Positions 58,744 through 64,000 of a DNA stretch of 64,000 nucleotides are shown in pieces. Each line of letters opens with the position of its first letter. The first letter of the stretch is position 1. This stretch comes from Burkholderiales bacterium UBA2463. Its GTDB lineage: Bacteria; Pseudomonadota; Gammaproteobacteria; Burkholderiales; Burkholderiaceae_A. The DNA is taken from positions 139,449 through 203,448 of the forward strand of contig DDPR01000006.1 of the NCBI GenBank assembly GCA_002342295.1. The letters run 5' to 3'. Under the pieces are notes generated by a model, which was not told the DNA's origin, did not search any database, and was given only the letters and a program-made list of their open reading frames with translations. The position numbers and the translations under genes were made by a program.

Positions 58744-59642
58744 CAGAGTGTGCCCTTCAATCGAACAATGATTGGTGCGAGCAAGACAATGAAGGTGCAC
58801 GGAAAGATACAACACACAAGGGGGGCCAAAAGCTTCACAGGGGCCTCGAGCGCTCGGCGCTCCATTGCCAGATGACGCTCAGACCTCGCCTGCTCCGCAG
58901 CCTGTCGAAGGATGGGCGCAATGCTTGCGCCCGTGCGCTCGCTCATTCTGCAAAGACTGCAAAACTGATACACCACGTTCACGGGAGCACTCTCGTGAAA
59001 CTTCGTGAGTGCCGCATCCCGGTCCAGTCCCCGTCGGTAGTTGACAGATATCTCCCGAACCATTCGCTCCCAATGGTTGTAACGCCCAAGGCTGAGTTTT
59101 GCGGTGCATCGCTCGAACGCCAAAGCCAGGCTCTGTCCAGACTCAAGACAGAGGGCGATGGCCTCAAGTAGGTTTGGAAATCTCTGCGTCAACGCATCCA
59201 ACTGGCTCAAATATCTGCGGCGAATAATCAAAACAGGAATCACCATCCCGATCATTAATCCCGCCGAGACGGAGACCAACAAACAGATCGGAGTCGAACC
59301 AGCCCCTAATGCAGCGAGCGAGATCAAGCCAACAATGGTCGCCACAAGGATTGAGGTCAGCACCCTAGCGGAAAAAAAGACGCTTTCATCTAAATGCACT
59401 GGCCAACCAAACAATCCGAGCTTTCGCATGAGGTTGGGATCACGGCGCGCGAAGATTCTCAGGGCGGGCGACAGGGCGATGGCGAGTCCGAGAAAAAGTC
59501 GAAGGAAGGAGGAATCCGTCATTGCCAAGTCCCCCGCATGAGAGCGCGCAAACGGTAACGCCCGTCTCAGAACACCAAATCCCCAGAGTGCGGCGAAGGA
59601 GACTGAGGTCCCCCAGAGGAAAAGGACGATTTCTTTGCTCAT
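58743..59642 (-). CDS. tadC: Tad/Flp pilus inner-membrane platform protein TadC
   Basis: TadC and TadB form the inner-membrane platform of Flp pilus machines. The 299-residue protein has an N-terminal helix, a paired central helix hairpin (SILVATIVGLISLAALGAG, ICLLVSVSAGLMIGMV) and a T2SSF domain (RFPNLLEAIALCLESGQSLALAFERC, NVVYQFCSLCRMSERTGASIAPILRQAAEQAR), then a C-terminal helix. It follows tadB by 3 bases. Confidence 0.9.
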   Translation of the reverse strand: MSKEIVLFLWGTSVSFAALWGFGVLRRALPFARSHAGDLAMTDSSFLRLFLGLAIALSPALRIFARRDPNLMRKLGLFGWPVHLDESVFFSARVLTSILVATIVGLISLAALGAGSTPICLLVSVSAGLMIGMVIPVLIIRRRYLSQLDALTQRFPNLLEAIALCLESGQSLALAFERCTAKLSLGRYNHWERMVREISVNYRRGLDRDAALTKFHESAPVNVVYQFCSLCRMSERTGASIAPILRQAAEQARSERHLAMERRALEAPVKLLAPLVCCIFPCTFIVLLAPIIVRLKGTL

Positions 59643-59645
59643 ACC

Positions 59646-60500
59646 CTAATGAACCTTTATCAACTTTTTGATCCATCGATAACCAAATACCTCGAGAAAG
59701 AGAATCACAATGAGAAGACGTTGCCCCACTTCCTGCTTGAAGAAAAAGTCGGAGACATTTGGGTCTAATAGGCTTGTGACCACCAGTAGGACCACCGGAA
59801 TAAACATCATGACCAAGGCCTGAAGGCGTCCCTGCGCCGACAGCGCCTCTGCTTTTGCTTCGATCAAGTTGCGCTGTCTGAGTGACTTCCCAAGGCTCTG
59901 AATGCTGTCGCTCACGCTACCCCCCGACTGAGACGAGACCCGAAGACAAAAGGCCAGATCCCTTATTCCCTCAAGACCGGATGCCCTAGCCCAGCGATCA
60001 AGTGCATCCTCCAAGGAAGTACCAAGTCTCTGGGCATTCTGGAGGGCAGATAACCCCTCTTTCATCGGATCGGAAATCTGCGATTGCGCCTGATCAACTG
60101 CCGCCCTTAGGCTCATTCCAGCGCGAAGGGCTGACGCCAAGAAGTCGCACAGGTCGGGCAATTGCTTTCTCAGCCCATTCAATCTGCGAGCCTGACCCCG
60201 CGAGTAGATCCACCGCTCAATCCAGACCGAAATAGAAAACGACATAAGAAGCGAACTAGCCAAACCCAGCGGCCCGGCTAAAAGCAACGCGAGAATCAGA
60301 AAGACCATAAGGGCCCTTGCTCTCGCTCGTCCCGATTTTGCGCCCTGGCCCAGACGACTCAGGCCATGTGCGCGATCAAACCAGAGGAGGGCTATGGGCC
60401 AGAATCGAGACACAATGAGACTGACACAAAGTCCAGAAGCAAAAAAGAGAGCCGTGGCAAGGGGGTGTTCCATAGCTAGTCTCTCGCGGACAAGTCCCAC
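59646..60500 (-). CDS. tadB: Tad/Flp pilus inner-membrane platform protein TadB
   Basis: The 284-residue protein has two N-terminal helical segments, a T2SSF domain (QLPDLCDFLASALRAGMSLRAAVDQAQ, FCLRVSSQSGGSVSDSIQSLGKSLRQR) and a helix pair near the C terminus (ALVMMFIPVVLLVVTSLL). GTG at 60500 has GGAG 5 bases upstream but overlaps tadA by 25 bases; ATG at 60473, two bases after the tadA stop, is an equally possible start. Confidence 0.88.
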   Translation of the reverse strand: MGLVRERLAMEHPLATALFFASGLCVSLIVSRFWPIALLWFDRAHGLSRLGQGAKSGRARARALMVFLILALLLAGPLGLASSLLMSFSISVWIERWIYSRGQARRLNGLRKQLPDLCDFLASALRAGMSLRAAVDQAQSQISDPMKEGLSALQNAQRLGTSLEDALDRWARASGLEGIRDLAFCLRVSSQSGGSVSDSIQSLGKSLRQRNLIEAKAEALSAQGRLQALVMMFIPVVLLVVTSLLDPNVSDFFFKQEVGQRLLIVILFLEVFGYRWIKKLIKVH

Positions 60501-62035
60501 ATCGCTCCCGAGTCTTCAGCCCGATAGGCTGGCTGAAGCTGAATCACACCAGACTCCAGGCCACAAACCTCATCAATTGCAGAGATAAGGCGACGTCCAT
60601 CTGGTCGTCGTATCTGCTGAACAATGAGATCAATCGATGCGGCAAGTTGCTCTCGAATAGCAGTCAACGGAATCTCAAAGCCAGCCATCATCACCATAAC
60701 CTCCAAGCGTGATATCGCATCCCTCGGGCTGTTAGCGTGAACTGAGGTAAGGGAGCCCTCATGCCCAGTGTTCATGGCCTGCAACATGTCGAGGGCTTCA
60801 CCGCCCCTGCACTCGCCAATAATGATTCGATCGGGACGCATCCTAAGAGCATTACGCACGAGGTCTCGAATAGTGAGTCGACCCTCACCCTCCTGGTTGG
60901 CCTCGCGCGCCTCTAGGGCGACAAGATTGCTCAGTGGCAGGAAGAGCTCCGCGGCGTCTTCCACCGTAACAACACGCTCAGCACTCGGAATGCACTGAGC
61001 CAGGGCCCTCAGGAGGGTTGTCTTGCCCGAGCCCGTTCCACCGCTCACCACGACATTCTTTTTGGACAAAACAGCGCGGGAAAGTTGGTCGTGGACAGAG
61101 GGTGGGAGCGCCCCCAAACGCTCGAGATCAGACAATGAGAGCGCTTGGCGTGAGAATTTTCGGATAGTGAGGCTAGAGCCGGAGACTGCGGGGGGACACA
61201 GCACTGCGTTTACCCGAGAGCCATCCCTCAGACGACCATCCGCCAATGGACACGAGTCATCGATCCGCCTCCCAAGCGGCGCAAAGATTCTCTCAATAAT
61301 CATTCGGAGAGATGCCTCATCCACAAAGGACTCGGAGCTTTGAAAGCAGACCCCTTTGCGCTCAACGAAGACTCTCGACGGGCCATTGACCATGATCTCC
61401 GTAATCTCCGGGTCGGCAAGAAAGCTCTCCAGCACTCCAAGTCCAACAACCTCAGCGACTACTCGATCGATGAAAGCCCCAGCGTGTTCTCCCAAGTCCG
61501 CTGGGAGCGACGACAGACTGCTCATCGCTAGAAGGCGACACTCGGCACGCAACTCCTCATCGGTCATGCCCGACCACTCCCGACGCTTAGCCTCTAAGGC
61601 TGATCGCAACGTCCGAACCGCACTCTCAAGGGCGCCCTCGGGGAAGTTCGTTGCTCGACTCTCTCTCGAAGCAACAGCGTCTCTTATCTCTGAGGAGGGG
61701 GCCTGCAAAGAACCTGCGGCATCGGACTCCTCCTCATTCCTCACGAACCCAACCTCAAGACGCCACCCTGCCACCTGAATAACATCGCCTTGCTTAAGCG
61801 GGCCGTACTCTTCGACCTCCCTGTCATTGACACGAGTGCCGAAGAGTGAGCCGCGATCCAGGAGTACCGGGCCGGAGGGGGCGCACCGAATCTCACAATG
61901 AATCTTGCCGACAGATAGTCCGGAGAGGGCAATGGCGGCAGACCGATCTTTTCCGATTCTTATGGGAAAGTCTGACCCAGAGAAAGTGTAGTTCGCGCGC
62001 TTCACGAGCCCTTGGTAAGCCGATATCTTAATCAT
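60476..62035 (-). CDS. tadA: FHA domain-TadA/CpaF pilus ATPase fusion
   Basis: This 519-residue protein couples an N-terminal FHA domain (residues about 15-95) to a full CpaF/TadA secretion ATPase. FHA marks are FPIRIGKDRSA, SGLSVGKIHCEI and LFGTRVNDRE. ATPase marks are NAVLCPPAVSG, the Walker A VSGGTGSGKTTLLRAL, ECRGGEALDMLQAMNTGHEG and SLTSVHANS. FHA domains bind phosphothreonine, so the ATPase may be controlled by a protein kinase. ATG at 62035 overlaps the rcpA stop by 8 bases; a longer frame to 62197 lies inside rcpA. Confidence 0.9.
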   Translation of the reverse strand: MIKISAYQGLVKRANYTFSGSDFPIRIGKDRSAAIALSGLSVGKIHCEIRCAPSGPVLLDRGSLFGTRVNDREVEEYGPLKQGDVIQVAGWRLEVGFVRNEEESDAAGSLQAPSSEIRDAVASRESRATNFPEGALESAVRTLRSALEAKRREWSGMTDEELRAECRLLAMSSLSSLPADLGEHAGAFIDRVVAEVVGLGVLESFLADPEITEIMVNGPSRVFVERKGVCFQSSESFVDEASLRMIIERIFAPLGRRIDDSCPLADGRLRDGSRVNAVLCPPAVSGSSLTIRKFSRQALSLSDLERLGALPPSVHDQLSRAVLSKKNVVVSGGTGSGKTTLLRALAQCIPSAERVVTVEDAAELFLPLSNLVALEAREANQEGEGRLTIRDLVRNALRMRPDRIIIGECRGGEALDMLQAMNTGHEGSLTSVHANSPRDAISRLEVMVMMAGFEIPLTAIREQLAASIDLIVQQIRRPDGRRLISAIDEVCGLESGVIQLQPAYRAEDSGAMWDLSARD

Positions 62036-63416
62036 TGGAGCGGTCCGAAAAGTCTGATCCTTGGTTGGGCTCTGTAGTCCGTCCGTAAATACTCGCTCTT
62101 GAGCGATCAAGAAGACGTGAGGCGCCCTCGATAGAGCGGATGTTTCTCTCAGACTGAGCCCCAATTCGTCTCGGCGTGACGAATACAACCATCTCACTGC
62201 GCTTTTCTTGAAAATCGGTCGACCGAAAAAGGCGACTTAAAAGCGGGACATCCCCCAGTCCCGATACCTTCTGAAGGCTTTTACTTGCCTCTTCTGAGAT
62301 CAGGCCAGAGAGAATGAGGGTCTCCCCCTCTCGAAGGGTGACCTCAGTCTGCGTCATACGCGAGAGAAACCCAGGCAACTCCCCGACCTTCACGGCTGGG
62401 TCTATCGTCGAGAGTTCAGTGGTTATGGTGGCGGATATTGAACCCCCCGCCTGAATCGTGGGATTTACCTCAAAGCGAATCCCGTAAGGCTTGAATTGCA
62501 CCGATGAAGTGCCAAGCGCAGACGCGGTTGGAAGGGGCACTTCGCCGCCAGCGAGAAACCGAGCTGAGCCGCCACTCTTACAGGTCAATATTGGCTCAGC
62601 GAGCACAACGGCATCGCCAGACTGCTCCAAGAAGTTGATGACAGACAGTAACGTCGACTGAAGTCCAAAGTAGAGGTGAAAAGGTGACACCTTTCCCACG
62701 GAGGTGGACCCCTCAACGCCAGGAAAGTTAGAGGTCACGCTCGGTGAACCATTCAGCAAAACGCCATCGCTTGCCGGACGGAATTGGTTATTGGTCTTTA
62801 AGTCACCGACCACCCCAAAGATCGGTCCTGACATTGACTTCTGCCAGTTGACCCCCAGACTCTCAAGAGCATTCTTCTTGACCTCCAAAAAGCGAACTTC
62901 CATAGCAACCATCTGGTCCTGGGCGCTCGATCGAACGAGGTTCACGACGCGCGGATTTTTATCTACGAGAGCAGCAACCTGTCGTGCCTCCTCCGGTGAC
63001 TCTGGCGCCCCCGACACCACGAGACGGTCCCCAACTCGGTCAACCCGTATCTGGCTACCCTGCCCGAGCGCTCCACGCAGGTCCCTCTGGAGAGCCTCGG
63101 CACCTTCCTCAGCAACGTTCACGACAACACGACTAGGTGAGGCCGTTCGACCCCAGAGAAGTAGCGTGGTAGTCCCAGCTTTCTTGGCAGCGACAAGAAC
63201 GGTATCTGAGCCCAACGACTTGACGGAAATGATGGACCCATCACCCACAATGACGCGCTTTAATCCATCGAACTTAATGACCTCCGAGTCGCCAATCACA
63301 ACTTTTATTGACGAAGGAGGACCCTTTTCCTCGTCACCCGCAAAAGACCCCGCAAAGACGGGCTCTGCGGGGCGAAGGAGGACAGCCAAAAGCAGAGCAA
63401 GCAGAATCTCCTTCAT
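62028..63416 (-). CDS. rcpA: Flp pilus outer-membrane secretin RcpA/CpaC
   Basis: The 462-residue protein has a signal peptide (LALLLAVLLRPAEPVFAG), an N-terminal pilus/secretin domain (VIGDSEVIKFDGLKRVIVGD), a BON-like segment (RVDRVGDRLVVSGAPESPEEA) and the secretin domain with VNWQ, EPILTCKSGGSARFLAGGEVPLP, YGIRFEVNPTIQ and EGETLILSGLIS. It forms the outer-membrane pore for the Flp pilus. It overlaps cpaB by 4 bases. Confidence 0.92.
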   Translation of the reverse strand: MKEILLALLLAVLLRPAEPVFAGSFAGDEEKGPPSSIKVVIGDSEVIKFDGLKRVIVGDGSIISVKSLGSDTVLVAAKKAGTTTLLLWGRTASPSRVVVNVAEEGAEALQRDLRGALGQGSQIRVDRVGDRLVVSGAPESPEEARQVAALVDKNPRVVNLVRSSAQDQMVAMEVRFLEVKKNALESLGVNWQKSMSGPIFGVVGDLKTNNQFRPASDGVLLNGSPSVTSNFPGVEGSTSVGKVSPFHLYFGLQSTLLSVINFLEQSGDAVVLAEPILTCKSGGSARFLAGGEVPLPTASALGTSSVQFKPYGIRFEVNPTIQAGGSISATITTELSTIDPAVKVGELPGFLSRMTQTEVTLREGETLILSGLISEEASKSLQKVSGLGDVPLLSRLFRSTDFQEKRSEMVVFVTPRRIGAQSERNIRSIEGASRLLDRSRASIYGRTTEPNQGSDFSDRSND

Positions 63417-64000
63417 AAGGTCTCCGGCCGATTGTGAACAATGATCTCTACGGGTCCACCTTGATAGGGCAGTCGATTCGATGCGCTGATTGATGCAGAG
63501 AGAGTGTCGAGTCGCCCCCTTAGGGAGAAGCCAATACCTCCCCGCGCCTGGGCAGCGATGTAGCGGCCAACGAGCGCTTGAGGGATCTCAATAAACATCC
63601 CTCCGCTGGAGCGACCGTGGCGATCTCTGCTTTTTACTGCCTGTCCACCAAGCACCCTTGCAGCCTCAACGAGCAACACGGGTCGGCCTTGATGTTCATC
63701 TGCGCCCACCACTTGAAATGAGCCGCCATCAAGAAGGCCCCCTGGCTTTACCGGGGAAGAATCCCAAATATCCAATGTCTCGCCATCCGATAACGCTGCA
63801 AGCGTGTCGGGAGACAGTGAGGATGGAAGAGCAACAAGGCGAAATCCAGACCGCACCGCAGTTAAATCTGAGGGCGCGCGCTCCTCAGATACATCGGAAT
63901 CGGTGATGGGTGTTCCAGCGACTATGGCCCGCCTAAGTTGTCGACCATCTACCTGAGAAAACTGCTCTGGAGAGAGCGTTCCCCCGGGGAGCCATCTGGT
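63413..64000 (-). CDS. cpaB: Flp pilus assembly protein CpaB/RcpC (partial, 5' end outside window)
   Basis: The frame is open to the right edge, so the start and signal peptide are missing; 195 codons are visible. The visible part begins with WLPGGTLSPEQFSQVDGRQL and RRAIVAGTPITDSDV, which fits the SAF domain of CpaB, followed by the periplasmic C-terminal region with RSGFRLVALP and GGPVEIIVHN. CpaB/RcpC is a periplasmic factor working with the RcpA secretin. A GTG at 63856 is only an internal codon. Confidence 0.85.
   Translation of the reverse strand, partial: TRWLPGGTLSPEQFSQVDGRQLRRAIVAGTPITDSDVSEERAPSDLTAVRSGFRLVALPSSLSPDTLAALSDGETLDIWDSSPVKPGGLLDGGSFQVVGADEHQGRPVLLVEAARVLGGQAVKSRDRHGRSSGGMFIEIPQALVGRYIAAQARGGIGFSLRGRLDTLSASISASNRLPYQGGPVEIIVHNRPETL

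Overview
The window looks like a chromosomal segment of a betaproteobacterium of the order Burkholderiales. Three things point there: the gene order rlmN-ispG-hisS-yfgM-bamB-der-hfq-hflX-hflK-hflC-hisZ-purA, the pairing of oxyR with recG, and three Bug-type solute-binding proteins. The DNA is GC-rich, so most long antisense reading frames are shadows of real genes. I see no insertion sequence, prophage or CRISPR array.

Layout. 0.1-0.24 kb: a tRNA-Leu(CAG) with its promoter. 0.25-13.9 kb: a long leftward housekeeping series running ndk, rlmN, ispG, hisS, yfgM, bamB, der, hfq, hflX, hflK, hflC, hisZ, purA, with many 4-8 base overlaps. 14-22.5 kb: a BAX-inhibitor-like membrane protein, rlmD, a 3'-5' exonuclease, nlpD-pcm-surE, a CBS protein, a YihY protein, wrbA-DUF2069 and dusA. 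22.5-29.6 kb: tRNA-Arg(CCT), a small secreted protein, then a periplasmic oxidation module. That module has two PQQ-type sugar dehydrogenases, each paired with a c-type cytochrome, plus a TonB-dependent receptor resembling the PQQ importer PqqU/YncD; trhO lies in the middle. 29.6-35.2 kb: cysM, oxyR, recG, a RidA protein and a ferric-reductase-like flavocytochrome. 35.3-49.1 kb: an accessory catabolic region with an acylating semialdehyde dehydrogenase, two enolase-superfamily enzymes, a 3-hydroxyacid dehydrogenase, an SMP-30 lactonase, a GntR/UTRA regulator, an Ldh2-type dehydrogenase, an isocitrate-lyase-family enzyme, a FAH-family protein with an export signal, a secreted serine hydrolase and three Bug proteins. 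49.1-54 kb: a VapC/AbrB toxin-antitoxin pair, tRNA-Thr(CGT), ispH-fkpB, radC, rpmB-rpmG, msrA and a hydroxypyruvate-isomerase-like gene. 54.1-57.6 kb: a sulfur operon with a secreted rhodanese, a YeeE/YedE transporter, a 50-residue secreted peptide and an ABC solute-binding protein. 57.6-64 kb: a leftward Tad/Flp pilus operon (cpaB, rcpA, FHA-tadA, tadB, tadC, a DUF192 gene, a tadE-like gene) that runs off the right edge.

How the parts work together. The dehydrogenase/cytochrome/receptor module suggests that scavenged PQQ is imported and used to oxidise sugars or alcohols in the periplasm, with electrons passed to small cytochromes. The 35-47 kb region looks like uptake and stepwise breakdown of a sugar acid or related hydroxyacid under a GntR repressor; the substrate is not evident.

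Gene packing is extreme. Every convergent gene pair in the window overlaps at its 3' ends or is separated by at most 12 bases, and four pairs share one 4-base overlapping double stop. The genes rpoS (after nlpD) and pilF/rodZ (between rlmN and ispG) are missing from the places where relatives usually carry them. No gap between genes exceeds about 175 bases, so there is no unexplained long gene-free stretch.
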